Of a stretch of 64,000 nt of DNA, positions 13,617-26,405 are shown one piece after another. The DNA is taken from NCBI GenBank assembly GCA_007922305.1, contig ML677366.1, forward strand, positions 10,884,823 to 10,948,822. Direction: 5' to 3'. The translations under genes and the position numbers were made by a program. The notes beneath the pieces were generated by a model. That model had not been told where the DNA came from. It worked only from the letters and a program-made list of their open reading frames with translations, and ran no database searches. Numbering within the stretch: the stretch's first letter is position 1; each line of letters begins with the position of its first letter. Source of the stretch: Dermatemys mawii (lineage: Eukaryota; Chordata; Testudines; Dermatemydidae).

Positions 13617-13799
13617 GGCCGAAAAAGCCTAGAGGTCAGCCTTAACCATCATAAGCAATAAAGGACCTTATCTATTTCTTTTACTTTGCCTTTTAGCTTT
13701 AAAAAGAACTGCTTTGGGAAAACTAAGTGGCATCTGAGAGTCTAAGCTGCAGATTCTTACACATAACAGGAATTTTGTGCTAGGGTGGGGAGTATCTCA

Positions 13800-13870
13800 G
13801 AACTTCAATCCTAGGATGGGAAATAGACTAGATGACCTACTATTAGAGCTCCATTTCCACCTACAACAGT
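13800..13870 (+). mobile_element. CR1 3'-end fragment
   Basis: The segment ATGGGAAATAGACTAGATGACC followed by a degenerate tail resembles the conserved CR1 3' terminus in + orientation. It may be the far end of the rearranged copy starting near 13421. Confidence 0.5.
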
Positions 13871-14068
13871 CTGTGTTTCAAACTGTTAGCCTTGTTTCTA
13901 CATACTCTTAAGTCTCTGGCCCCCAGCACTGTCTTATTTGAGCACTTTCTGACTCTTTTTGGTTTGTATTACATGTCTCTCTTTAAATATGTAACTTCAA
14001 TTTATATTATTACACAGTCCTAAAGTTATCCTGCCCCAAACCCAGTAATTTGTAGCTGAAATAATAAT

Positions 14069-14190
14069 GGGAATATTCCCATTTTATAGATGGCACAGAG
14101 ATAACTGAGACCAGCCTATGGTCATAAGAAGTCTGTGATCGAGGCAGGAATGGAACCTTTTTCTCTCATCTCCTAGTTCTAAGCCTGGTC
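14069..14190 (-). mobile_element. MIR/CORE-type SINE relic
   Basis: CATTTTATAGATGGCACAGAG followed by CTGAGACCAGCC, TGGTCATAAGAAGTCTG and GGCAGGAATGGAACC is the reverse complement of the usual tRNA-derived SINE layout, in which GGTTC-type box B lies upstream of a CTCAG..CCCAT..TGTAAAATG tail. Heavily mutated. Confidence 0.55.
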
Positions 14191-16960
14191 CACATTAAAT
14201 CTTTGAGCTGAAAGTTGCATGTAAAAAGCAGGCACCTCTTTGGGCTGTGGGAGGAGACAAGAAGGGGCATACATGTGCTTGGGTATCTCATATCAACCCT
14301 GAATCTTATATTAGCCTAAAATAATCACTGTGCTGATGACAAGTGGAAAATGTTTCATCCGTCTTAGCTCTTTCAGTCAGTGCCCCTGCAGCCTTTGCCA
14401 CTGAGTTCATGGGCTGCCTCTGCTTCTGGAATAAATTTTTTAGAATATGTGGCCTTTTTGCCAGCAGGCTGCTGCCCTGACAGATGCATTTAGTTGAAGA
14501 AAAGCTTTTTATTTATTTACTCATTTTTTTAAAAAGACATCACATTTCTCATCATTTGCCCAGGATTTGTAAAGGTTTAGATTAGGCTGACAACACTTGA
14601 CATCATCCTACTTCATTTCTGCTGGCATGTGTCTGTAAGAGTCTGTCACAGTGGTGCCCTTTGGGCAGTGTCAGAAATGATTGGTCTTTCTCTCGACTGT
14701 TTTGTGTACCGCTGAAGAGACGGAGCACTCACCATAGTATCCAAGGTGAATTAGAATGGGATAGCAGGATTTAATGATTGTTTTTTTTTTACTGTGCCCC
14801 TTCTGTGGTGACACAACCCAAGTAGAGCCTTCTGTATGAAGGACTCAGTCCTGTTGGTTATGATGGAAAAGCTTTATCAATGAGGAGGGACATTCAGCAT
14901 GTCCTGAAGGTGGCCACTCTTCCTTGCCCCTTCCCCCTGCCCCACTCCCAGACACAGTGTAAGAGACTCTTTAATGCCGTCAATCAACTTGTGATGAAAC
15001 TCGAGCTATCTTCCCTCCAGTTGTTATGGGGTCATCCATGAACTAGCCTCACCTGTGTGGACAAGGCTGGTGCAAAGGAGCTCTAGCGGCCATTTCTTTG
15101 ATAGCTTAGTACCAAAAGATTGTTACACAATTCTACTAAACCATTGACAGATTGGTCTTGTCAGAAAACATTATTCACTACCAGAGCTTTTGGGGAATGC
15201 CCAGGCTCCATTAACTTTTGGGGTCTGCCCATCAAACCAAATCCCTCATCCCAGCAGGAGCAGAACGCCTAGCCTGGAACCATAGCAAGTGATGGTCAGC
15301 CCATGGTACAGGTGAAATTTTCAATTGCCCAAGTTCAAACTATTCCAAATATTAGACCAAAAGTGTAGGTGTCCTGCTAGTGAATATGGAGGGCTGGCAT
15401 GCTGAGACTACATATCCCAGCATGCACTGCCCTCTCTTGATCCAAGCTGTAAGATAGCACATTCTGAGACCTGTATTGAGGCTGTTTTGCACAAGTCTGT
15501 ACCTCACTCATTTGCCATGGGCATGCCTGTTTGATCTGTGCCTTGTCGCTCCTTGCTGGACCCAAACAAATATTGTGGGTGTTTTGTTGGTGGCCCAGAC
15601 AAATTGAAAAATCCTCGACCCCCCCTCTTCCCATATGTCCACTTCAAGCCAAGATTGATTTTTAGTGTTTTCTTTGCTGCAATAAAAAAAAAAAGTTTTG
15701 ATCAAACATTCATTTTGAAATGTCATTTGAAAATGTCAAAACATTGACATTTTTCCTTCTAATTTTTTCAGCCAAGACCATTTGCTGAATTTGCAAATAG
15801 TTTTGGTGCCCCACAAAAATTCATTTTATGGTAAACTTACTGTTTCCCCCAAAAAACAGAATTTAATTCTGGATTCCAGCCTGCTCTCCTCCAGTTGAAA
15901 GCCAAATATACTGTAGTAGGATTAGCACTCCCAAAGCTTGCTGGGCTTACATAAAATGATAATTAGTAACACTCAAGATATTTAAGGAATTGGCATGGTT
16001 GCCACTAAACAATTGCTATTTACTGACCTGTTCGAGTTAACAAATGTTCCTTCATGGACATGTAATATTTTTAAATCACATATTTACTGCACATTGTTTG
16101 TTCGTGTTTAAAGAAACAAATGGTTTGCTCTTAACAAACCCACTATCAGACATAAATTATTAAGCATTCCTTAGTTATGGGCCATAAAGACAATCTGAAT
16201 TTATTTTCATTTCTTCTTCTATGTATAAAAGCTGCCAGCTGTACTTTTATGCTCCTGTAGCCAAGAATTTGTGGGATTGACTAATAGTCTTTGTTGCATA
16301 TTTATAAACACTATTATTATTTATTAATGGAGCATTTCAGGGCTAAGTTTATAATTCTGCCACATGATGCCAGCCTTTCAAAATGAAACATTCATGTCAA
16401 AGAGTCTGAAACTAGAGCTGGCGTAACAAAGGAATGCGTGAGAATAACTCATTAGTGCGAAAGCACAAGAAGTGGGGGAGAACTTCTTGCAAGGATGAAT
16501 ATGATATTTTTAAAAACATGAGAAGTTAACTATAGAACTCTATGTCCCAGGAGACTGATCCTATGGAGGGTGTAACACTGTCACACAGTGTGGCCCTTTG
16601 CCCCCCTCTAGTGGCCAGGCTGTGTATTTGCACTAAAGCATTTAAACCTGGGGCACCAACCCTTTGCCCAGCGGAGTACATTGGCCACTCATCCAGGTGT
16701 AGAGAGCTCTATTAAGTGTGAACGGAAGGAAGCAAGTGGTCCTTGTCTTTAACATAGAGGGGGGAACTGTTGAGATGACCGTTCTTAGCATGCAATGCTG
16801 TGTTTTGATGCAAGCAGGCATCACAGGGATCAAGATGGAACATTGCATAGGGGGAATAATCTTAATTTAAGGGTTGATACTGCTGCCAAGTGCAGTAGTA
16901 TGAGTTCTTTCCACATAAGATCAGTTCAGATCTGGCCACCATATGTATAAACCAGCTACA
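14191..16960. other. Intergenic; AT-rich stretches that may be conserved non-coding DNA
   Basis: No coding exon. The segments 14430-14640 and 15940-16370 are AT-rich, free of recognisable repeats and rich in TAAT/ATTA cores and long unmixed motifs, as seen in conserved non-coding elements near developmental genes. Conservation cannot be tested from one sequence. A ZNF143-like site lies at 15407-15425. Confidence 0.35.
15407..15425 (+). promoter_or_regulatory. ZNF143/SNAC-like motif
   Basis: ACTACATATCCCAGCATGC closely matches the known ZNF143 (SBS) consensus ACTACAATTCCCAGCATGC. A second match lies at 32749-32767 on the minus strand. Such motifs also travel within transposons, and no transcript start is apparent here. 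Confidence 0.35.
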
Positions 16961-16971
16961 CCTATAGAACA

Positions 16972-17985
16972 CTGGTTCTCAATCTTATTTGATCGCACCC
17001 CCCTTCTCTGTGCCTGGAGTAGTTTATGCCTCTCCCCACTGCACAAGTATTTATGCCGATTAAAAAAAAATCAATGTGCAACTCTCACTAAATATTAAGC
17101 TCTCTTGTGCAAATATTTCTAAGCATAAAACACAGTGGTGGCTCCACATTTTCAGACATCACATAGTGAAGCCGTATTGTATGTCTTCCTCTTGCTATTT
17201 CCACCGTTTGACTTTATTCTGCATCATGGCCTTATCTATACCACACTTCACTGTTTGTGTGGCTTGCTTCTCAATATCTTCTACCGGCAGTGATGTGTCA
17301 CTAGACTCAGTTTCAGTTTCTTTGTTTTTCACCTGAGGATGTTTTTTTTTTTTCTGTTGCATGAACGAGCCACTGATCCATTGAAATAAGAGCAAAAACA
17401 AAACTGTGGTTGTGGTTGATGCTTACAAACAAATGTGCACACAGCATTGTAGCATGATGAAGGTATAGGGCTTATCTCCACTTACCGTGGATTGACGCTG
17501 CAGTGATTGATCCACTGGGGGTCCATTTACCATGTCTAGTGAAGACCCGCTAAATCGACTGCCAATCACTCTCCCGTTGACTCTGGTATGAGAAGTGTAA
17601 GGTACGTTGACGGGATAGTTTCTCCCATCGACTTGGTGCCATGTAGACACCACGATAAGTTGACCTAAGATACGTTGACTCCAACAACTTCATTCACATA
17701 GCTGGAGTCACGTAACTTAGGTCGACGTAACCCTTTAGTGTAGACCTGCCCACTGATGTCAACGACTTTGTGTAATGCTACAAGCTTAACAGAAAACTGT
17801 CAATATGCACAGCGCCACCTGCAGTCACGTGTACAACATCATCCGAAGACTGAAATGTATGGCGGAATCCGCTTTGCTCATTATTCATTGCTGTGAATAA
17901 AATGTAGACAGTACATTTCCAACAGCTTCTCACACCCCCTGCAGAATACATTTTGTGCACCCACCCAGTTTGAGAACCTCTTGTT
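16972..17985. mobile_element. Long degenerate hAT-type element
   Basis: CACTGGTTCTCAAT near 16974 and GTTTGAGAACCTCTTG near 17970-17985 are inverted hAT-like ends. CACCCCCC-type sequence lies just inside both ends. An 8-bp target duplication is not clear, so the boundaries are approximate. Another transposon (17467-17752) is nested in it. Confidence 0.6.
17467..17752. mobile_element. Inverted-repeat MITE (TCTACACT family), nested in hAT relic
   Basis: The right end TTTAGTGTAGACCTGCCC and left end GGGCTTATCTCCACTTACC are imperfect inverted repeats. The interior segments (CCATGTCTAGTGAAGAC, TTAGGTCGACGTAA) match those of the element at 30570-30866, so both belong to one family. No open frame of substance. 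Confidence 0.75.
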
Positions 17986-18489
17986 GGTTAAACTCCCTGC
18001 TGCCCATTTATCAATATGGGCGACCCAAAAATATGCTATTTCAATGGGAACTTTGAGTAAATGTCGATGTTTCTACAGCAGTTAAAGCTCAAGAGGTCTG
18101 GATTTGTCTGAAATGCAGTGGATACTAGCTGTGCCTGGGAGAAAGAAGTCTGCTTCTTTGTGGAACATTTGCCAGAAACAGTCAGTCTAGCTGAGTGAGC
18201 AGATGGGATGTGTGGGGATGTTAGATTTAACATTCTATTAATTTCTGGCCAATGAATCCTTAAGATGCACAAGGTGTTCTTCATACTTACGATGCTAATT
18301 GCTTTTCCTTGTCTGCCTGAGTGGGAATAAAAATCAATGGGACAGATCCTGCTTTGCTACGCTGATGTAAATGTGGAGTTACTCCATTGATTTCAGTGAC
18401 ATCAAGATCCTGGTCTGTATTTTCCATGCCTGGATAAAACACGATCTAGTCTTCTTTTCGTACAGCTGTACACAAGAGACTATAAACAG

Positions 18490-18705
18490 ACACCAGGCTC
18501 GCAATTGTAGGAAGGATAGTCCACCAATCAAGCACTTGGGCTCAGGACTCTGTGCCATCTTTGTCACAGATTTCCTGGGAGACCTTGGGCAAATCAGTTA
18601 GCGTCTCAGTTGCCCGCGTGTAAATCAGGGATAGCACTTGCCTACCGACTAGGGATGTTGTGAAGGTAATTACAGTGAAGATGCTCAGTATGGTAATGCG
18701 GGTCA
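18490..18705 (+). mobile_element. MIR-like SINE relic
   Basis: The order AGACCTTGGGCAAATCAGTT, GTCTCAGTTGCCCGCGTGTA and AATCAGGGATAGCACTTGCC followed by GGATGTTGTGAAG is the conserved core and 3' part of a tRNA-derived SINE of MIR/CORE type, in + orientation. Boundaries are approximate. Confidence 0.7.
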
Positions 18706-21182
18706 TATAAGAACCTTAGAGACCAAGAGCTTCTACAACATGTTCCAGCTGTCTTAAAAAAAACCCAACTTGCATCAAGCCTCCAAAAACGGGACTGCAT
18801 GAGGTCTTCCCTGAACAGATCAGACAGGAGGCTCATGGACATATTTTGTGAGCTGCATAGAAGGTGATGGCTCAACTTCCTTCCCCACCAAGAAGAGGGG
18901 TTCATGTAAAGGTCCAGTGACCATCTGCAGGGTTCTGCAGCATGGGCCTGTCGCTCCAGAGTCAGTGTTTACAGTTGCTTTGGGGAAAGTGGGCCCATTG
19001 AGAACTGGATCTAGCAGCAGCAGCCTGGAGCTGTAGCAGGTGAGAAAACCCTCTTTTACATCAGGCAAGAGGCTGAAGTGACATTTCATGATCTGTTAGG
19101 ACATGGCTCCTACATAAACAGACAATGTAGGACCAACAGTGGGTCTGTGTCCTGGGAGAAGCTGTGCAGAATTTCAAGCTAGCTGCCATGTCAAGACACT
19201 TCAGTCTGACCCCTGAAGAGCGAACGGGACTCTTAGGCCAGACTGGCTCACCAAGAACATTCTTCTCCAAGGCTAACTGAAGCTGGATTGAACCATTTTC
19301 CTTCAGCTGAGGAAAGATGGAGCTAATTACAACTTGCACAAAGAGGAAAGAACTCTGTGTTGGGAGGAGACCTCCCCAACAAGTGTGCATGGCTTTATCC
19401 ATGATGTGCTTTCTCCCTCTTGGATCCTCAGTTCTGAATCGCTGGTCAGGACAGAGCTCGGATCATTTTGATTTTGCCCAACTGTGCAAGCAGGAATAAT
19501 ACTGACTTCAGCCGCCTGTCCCTGAGGCTTTGCTATCTCCTGCTACACAGCCAAATGCTCAGAGGAAAATTTTAGAAGCCTGAGTTTTGATCAGAGCATG
19601 GCTCTAGAGAGTAACTTAACAAGCTGGATGACCTGATCTGGCTGCTCTGATCTGCTGTGTGCCCATCACCATGGTATCTGAGCACTCAGAAGACTTGCAT
19701 AAAATTCAGTCCAAAGGGACGTGGCTTCTCCATTTCTTTGCTGATCGTGCTGTTTGAAGGTACCAAACATTTTTTCCTCTCTTGTCTTCTCCTTTCCGCT
19801 CATCTCCTTGGCGGTGATGTTTATGATCAAGGCACTAGTATCATTTCAGGCACCCTGCTAATTCTGAGAGGGGTTGCAGGTTTGGGCTCCTTTCTTGAGG
19901 GCGTTTGACTGGGCTTGGATTCCAGGCTGCATGCTGGAACCGTTCTGAAGAACAAAACTATTCCAGGAGTCGGGGTGGCATGGAGGAAGGAGTGAAGATA
20001 GGAGGTGGAGGGTAGACTGAAGGGAGCAGCGTGGCTGGCATCGTGGGTGGCAGCAGGACAAAGTTGCATGGCATCGCGAGCACTGTCTGTATTCACATTC
20101 TTCAAGGAAACCAGCCTGCCCGCCCTCTGCCCCACTGGAGTCCATGGCAAAACTCCCATTGACTTTGGAATGTCACCGCAGGAGTCTCGTATGGTGGCAC
20201 CTCTTCTAGATTGATGCTCTGGTAGCCAGGTCGCTATCCCTTCCACTACTGCCAGTTGGTCCAAAGCATGGCGCTGGGTCTTTCCCCACGCCAGGGAGCT
20301 GCCTTTGTGTGTCTGACTCCTGAGCTCACAGAATACGTCATCGCAGCTGTTGGCATTATTGAGCTGCTGGGATGGTGTCACTCATCTGCCTTACCCTTGT
20401 CCCTTGTCCATGCCCTCAGAGTCTAAAATTAGATCAAAGAGCCAGCAGGAGTTATAAAAATCCTTCCATGGCAGCGTTTCAATTCTATTCCTATTTTATT
20501 ATGGAAAAAATATGTATGTGCAAATAGGACTCCCAGTGCCTCTCTCATATCTCTAGATCAAGATTGTGTTTGTATCTCGCGAAGTAATGTGTAAGCACAT
20601 GGTGCTTTAGCAAAATGTCGAGACTGTACAGTGTCTCGTTAAGGAGATGGTCATTTTCATCCATTTGAATATAAAGGCAAGCGGGAACTTTCAAGCATGT
20701 GCTTCAGATTATTTCTGGACCTAGAAAACCTCGATCTGGGAATGTGTTTCTATTTGGGGCTGTGAAACTAGGCCACCTCTAAGATCAGTGACCTACATTT
20801 CCCAGGTTTGGGACAGCAGGGTAATATAGCAATTGTCATGCTCTGAGACTCTTCTGCTAATGTCTCTGTGCAGGGACGGCAGTGGGAGAAATCAATCTTA
20901 AGGTATGGCTTAGTGGGCATATTGGGATGCATTTACTGGCTAATGAAAAATGATGAATTTCTTATGCTGTAGCTCCTCCAGGCTCCCACCTCTGGGCTCC
21001 CTCCCCCTAGTTGTGTGTGAATGCACCGAGGTAATGGAGGATGTCCTGGAGGCTAAATTTAGGCTGCTAGGAAAGAGACTGAAATCCAGGACTTCTATGG
21101 TGGCATTCTCAGAAATGCTGCCTGTTCCACACACCGGGCCAGGCAGGCAGAGCTTGAGAGTCTCAATGTGTGGATGAGCTGA
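18706..21182. other. Intergenic, no recognised gene
   Basis: The longest open frame (19827-20381, minus strand, 184 codons) has low complexity, no recognisable domain and overlaps open frames on both strands. I regard it as chance. No RNA gene seen. Confidence 0.5.
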
Positions 21183-21817
21183 TGGTGTAAGGAGGAGGGG
21201 TTTAGATTTATTTGGAACTGAGGAAACTTTTGGGATGGGGGAGCCTATACGGGAAGGATGGGCTCCACCTAAACCAAAGTGGATCCACACTACTGGCACT
21301 TAACATTAAAAAGGTTGCAGAGCAGGTTTTTAAACTAAGAGATGGGGAAAAGCCTATTGCCTCAGAGGAGCGCATGGATTGGACAGAGACTTCTCTTAGA
21401 GGAGGGTCTAGGTTTTAGTCAGGAGGAGAGGATGGAAAAGGATAAAGTAGGGGACAGATCAGATGAGAAACTTTCGCATAAAAAAGAATCTGACAAAACA
21501 AATAAAAGGAAGTTCTTCTTCACATGGCGCACAGTCAACCTGTGGAACTCCTTGCCTGAGGAGGTTGTGAAGGCTAGGAATATAACAGGGTTTAAAAGAG
21601 AACTGGATAACCTCCATGAATTTAAGTCCATTAATTGCTACTAGCCAGGATGGATAAGGAATGGTGTCCCTAACTCTGTTTTTCAGAGTGGGCTGATGGA
21701 TGGTTAGGTTTACTCACTCCAGGGTACCGGGCATTGGCTACTGTCGGTAGATAGGATACTGGACTGGATGGACCTTTGGTCTGACCCAATACAGCCATTC
21801 TTATGTTCTTATGGATC
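21183..21817 (+). mobile_element. Internally deleted CR1: ORF1 esterase end joined to CR1 3' end
   Basis: At about 21240-21335 the translation contains KDGLHLNQSGSTLLALNIKK. DGLHLN is the catalytic Asp/His block of the SGNH-esterase domain in CR1 ORF1. From about 21505 the sequence is CR1 3' terminus (TVNLWNSLPEEVVKA, then GGACCTTTGGTCTGACCC and the TTCTTATG-type terminal repeats at 21800-21815). The whole reverse transcriptase ORF2 is missing between them, so this is a non-autonomous or rearranged derivative. An LTR-like element begins directly after its tail. Confidence 0.75.
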
Positions 21818-22634
21818 TGTCAGGGGTTCCCTCCCCACTCTGAATTCTAGGATACAGATGTGGGGACCCGCATGAAAAAAACCAACCCCCTAAGCCTATT
21901 TTAGCAGCTTAGGTTAAAACTTCCCGAAGGCACAATTTCCTCTGTATCTGGGTTTGATAGGCTGCCACCACCAAGTATACCCCAAGAACTAGAGGAAGGG
22001 CCACTTGGAGCCCCCTCTTTCTCCCCAAATTCCCCCAAGCCTACACTCCCCTTCCTGGGAAAGGCTTGAGAATAAACCCCTCACCAATTCTCAAAGGTGA
22101 GCCCGATCCGAAAAGAACCCCTGGATCTACACAATGGAAAAACCATCAGTTCTTAAAAGAAAGATTTTAATTAAAGGAAAAAAGAAAGAAACAAATCCTT
22201 TATAAAAATCAGTGGAAAAGCACTTACAGTCACAAAAAGAATCAAATTAAAAAACCCACACGACAGAGGTATCCCCCTCTGCTGAGTTTCAAAGTTACAG
22301 AGAAAACACAGGGATATTTCTCTAAAAACCTGAGAAATTCACAAGTGAGAAACAAATATAAAACTTAAACCACCTGTCCTGGCTATTTACTTACTCCTTG
22401 TGCTGCTTAGAAATATAGAATTAGATGAAGAGAAGAAACTGGTCTGACTCCTTTGAAATCCCTAAAGCAAACAGAAAAAACAGACAAAGCACACAGACCA
22501 AAGCTTCCCTCCCAAGATCTGAAAACATCTTTGGTCCCTATTGGTTCTTTTGGTCAGGTGCCAACCACGTTTCTTTTAGCTTCTTAACCCCTTACAGATA
22601 AGCAGGAATTCTAGGCTACTTTATGCGTATGACA
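21818..22634. mobile_element. LTR-like interspersed repeat (solo), about 0.8 kb
   Basis: It begins TGTCAGGGG and ends ATGACA, so it has TG..CA termini with a short TGTCA/TGACA inverted repeat. The flanks GGATC (21813-21817) and GGGTC (22635-22639) agree at four of five positions, as expected for an aged LTR target duplication. No open frame. An AATAAA lies near 22070. It could be a solo LTR of an endogenous retroelement or a DNA element with short inverted ends. Not resolved. Confidence 0.55.
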
Positions 22635-22639
22635 GGGTC

Positions 22640-25600
22640 TCTTTAAAGTTTGAAGTTGCCGAGGTTATAAGGGGGAACCAGTGCTAACTACTCCATTTGC
22701 CTCCACTGATGTTGTCTGAGTGACTTGTAATAATAGTTCAATCACATTTTAAACGCCTTAGTGTAAAGTGCATTGTAGAGTTTGGGCCTGAATCCCCTCT
22801 GCCCTGCATCTTGTGAAATTATTTACACAAGAACGCAACAGGTGTCAAAAGCAACCGTTCTGATGGGCTGGCATTTTTGCACTGATGTAAATGACCAGGC
22901 AAAGGAAGGACAATGGAGACTCAGCCTATTCTCTATAGGGATCATTTTCCCGTCCCCTGAAATGCAGTCATCTCTGGGGTGGAACCATTTTTCAGCCTGG
23001 ACTCTACACACCAGTATCTGTAGGCAGTTGAAATATAGAAGGGCAATCAACATAGGCAGAATAATGACTAGACTAAGAATTGGCCCTGGCCCCCTGCCTT
23101 AATGACTCCTATATTACAGGTTTGTATTAATATTTGTGTAATCTAGTCTAGCTATTCTGTTAAAACACCAGACCCAAACAAACACAACCTGCGAGTGATT
23201 TATCCCCTGCCTGGGTTATTTATTCACTTTGCAAATGCCGCCTCTCTTGCTGTTCAGGGGTGAAGTCCCAGCTCCTGGCATTTTTAAGTGGAGCTTCCAT
23301 GGTCATCGATTAAAACCAGTTTTAAAATGATGAATCCCTGCAGATTAATACTAATGTGATTAACGTGTTGTCTATGGTATAGTTTTCTTGATAAGCACTG
23401 ATTTAATCAGAGATCAATTAAAGTGCAGCTTTAATGCCAAAGAGGAACTGCAAGATTCTGGTCCAATTATTTATAAAAGAATAATAGCTAGCTCCTATTC
23501 AGTGCTTTCCAGCAATTGATTTCAAGCACTTTAAAAATATAGACAAGCATCACACTCTCTCCGTTTACCAGATAGTGGAACAGCAGCACCATGACGTTAT
23601 CTACTCAAGGTTACATGATGTGTATTTAAGGACCAGCTAATAGAGGTGGTCAGGAATTTTCCATCAATTTTTTTTTCTATGGGAAAAATGCACTTTTTGC
23701 AAAACTGACATTCTTTGCAAGAAAACTTCCATTTTGCCAAAATTTTCCAACTTTCCATCAAGAAAATTAAAATATTTTGTTTCAAGTCATGTTGATTCAA
23801 ATTGAAATGTTTTGTTTCAGGTGTGTTCAGCTGTGTTTCAGGTGTGTTCCCATGATGCAGCATGGCTTTTTTTGGGGGGGGGTGGGGGGGTGGTTGAACC
23901 CCTGTAGTGCATCATAGGAGTCACATGGCCACAGTGTATCCTGGGAGATATAGTCCAGCTGGGGAACCTGACCAATAGAGGAGAATGGGAACATGAGGCA
24001 TCTGAACTACAAATCCCATGAGGAATCATACCAACTTGAAGGGATGTAGGTGTCAAACCTAGCCAAAAAAAGCATTCTGACACTTCGGGAACATTTTTTT
24101 TGAACTTTCTGTTGCATGAAAAATTGATAGCTTTGTCCTGCTGCAGGATGAAAAGAGATGTTAAAATAGCAGAATTTCCTGTAGGATGAAAAATCCAATT
24201 TTGTCCTGAAAACACATGTTGAAATATCAGATTTTCCTGGGGGATGGCAATTCTGAGTTTTGAGGCACTCTACTGGCCAGACTAGGTGTTGCACAACCCT
24301 CTACTGGGTGGAATTGTAACTGCACACATGCTGTGTACTGCTAACAACTCCTGTCTCTGGAGTGGCTCTTTGAGCAGTAAGGTTTCCACTGGTGCCTGGA
24401 ATTTCGGAATGGCCAAACTATGAAGCTTAATGACTACTGGTTGGGTTCATAGGAGGATACAGATTTTCTTACAGTGCATGTATGGTAGATGCTTGCTAAT
24501 GCAAACTGTCATTCTTTTGCGTGACTCTCAAACTGTCTCCCTGCTCCTCACCCATGGCTTACTAGAAGGATTTGATTTTTATTAGCAAGCATTTGTAAAT
24601 ATTAATTTCACTGTGTACACATAAACTGGTGAAACCACATTTCTGTCCATAATTGAAATGTACAGATAGGCAAAGTAAGGGAAATGCTGCTTGAGAACTT
24701 ACGAGAGTTTGATTTAAGGCTGTTTACTTTTGTACAGTTTGCTAATTATTGATGCACACCCATCCGTGTTGCTGGTCCCTTCCATAAATTTCCCATAACT
24801 ATGCAAATGTAAATCAATTGGGAAAAAAAAACCCCAAACCCTTTACCCCTTAATTTTGTGCAACAGTGAAAAGAGAAAAATGGAAAAAAATGCTTAAATA
24901 AACATTGATATTATGTTGACATTATAAAAAAATTGAATTCTGCTAAGCCTGCTTATTAATGAGAGGAGACCAGTCCAAGACTTCATTATTTTTTTTCCTC
25001 GGTGCATTATGAAATATAATAAATAATTAAAATGACTGCTGTCAAAACAAATAGCCCAAGTCCCCTTTGGCAGTGCTGTGAGACATTATCCTTCTGGTCT
25101 TGTGGTTTATTTGTTATTGTGTATTGCACACTGCTCAGCAACTTCCAGTGTTGAGTAATTGGCAACAAGTTTCCCAGTCATTAGTTCAAATTAGTGAGGC
25201 TCTGATGACACAGAACGGTGACACCTGGCTGTGAAGAAAGTTTCAATCTGACCCTTGATGCCGTCAGAACAGTGGTTTGTTTTACTCATATTTTTTGGAG
25301 AGGGATCCAGAGACAGAACAGTTACATAAGAGTATCAACTGCAAGTGCTTGGCTCTTTTGCAGCCAGAGAATGGTCTCTTCATTCGGCTCTACGGCTTCC
25401 TAGTGATGGAATATAGTGATGTTTTTAACTCACCTTGACTTTCTTTAGCCTTTTGCTCTTTTGAGCTACACATTGCACCTTAACTCCTAGACACTGCTCT
25501 CTTTGTGAGGGTCCCAGCCATTTCTTTCGCTCCGCTTGGGCTCAGGACAGTGAGCGTTCTGGCTCGCTGGCTCCAGTGTTGACACAGTTTCACCAGAAAC

Positions 25601-26300
25601 GTGGGAGGCAGGGGACTGAATCAACAGCAGCAAACAAAACGTAGTGTTGGAAACCCAAGCAAAGCTTCGTAGTGGTCCAGGGAGCATGAGAGGCTGGAAG
25701 CAATTAAAAGGCTCTTGCTGGGAAAGCAGCAGGTGTCTCTGACAAGACCCGTCAGCCCTTGCAGAGTTTGCTCTCTCCCTGCCTTTTCACACCATTGTTT
25801 CTCCATCTTTCACCCCATGTAGAAGCGACCTGGTGTCAGCATGTGGAGACTGTGGCCATCTCCCCGCCATTACCCTTCATTTCAGACCCGTCACTTCATG
25901 CTCGCAGCACCCCCAGTCCCTCCGCATCACTGCGGTTTGCCCGCAGCATTTGGTTTGCTGCAGGCACTAACGTGAAGAGCCAGAACGGATGAGAACAATG
26001 GGGCAAAGGGAAGAGGAGCCAGCCAAGCTGCAACTCATTCAGGACAGCAACTTCCCCCCAAGCCAGGTACTTTCCCCCTGAGAGGCGTCTCACTTTCCCA
26101 TTCTGAAATGGCTTCGGAGGGTGAGAGCTCAGTGCTAGGAGATGTGTCAGAATATTTGTTTTGTGGGGAAGGGAGAAAACCTAGAGCCTCACACATACCT
26201 GCAGGAGGCTCCTTCTCTTAGGCCCTGCAGATAGTCTGTCATAAGCAGAGCTCAGCAGGGATCTGGAAGGCCCTGCAATGTTCCCAACTCTCTGTTTTAT
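22640..26300. other. Intergenic; AT-rich segments and small repeat relics
   Basis: No exon recognised. 23190-23480 and 24540-25060 are AT-rich, repeat-free segments with many TAAT cores. The second carries a perfect octamer ATGCAAAT at 24801-24808. ACTACAAATCCCATG at 24006-24020 is a weaker ZNF143-like site. A G-rich run lies at 23874-23890. The mixed-composition region 25440-26100 shows no recognisable gene. Confidence 0.4.
23490..23650 (+). mobile_element. SINE-like relic
   Basis: TATTCAGTGCTTTCCAGCAA then TCAAGCACTTTAAAAATATA resembles the common SINE/CORE segment ending with 'caaagcactttacaaa', followed by a decayed 'cccattttacagatggg'-like part. Weak similarity, judged by eye. Confidence 0.35.
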
Positions 26301-26405
26301 TGCCAGGCTCCTGGAATCATAGAAATGTAGGACTGGAAGGGACCTTAATAGACCATCTAGGCCTGCCTCCTGCACTGAGACAGGACTAAGTATTATCTTC
26401 TAGAC

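Noticed and set aside
19827..20381. 184-codon open frame, minus strand
   Set aside because: No recognisable domain. Competing frames on both strands, no splice or promoter context, and a composition that allows long chance frames.
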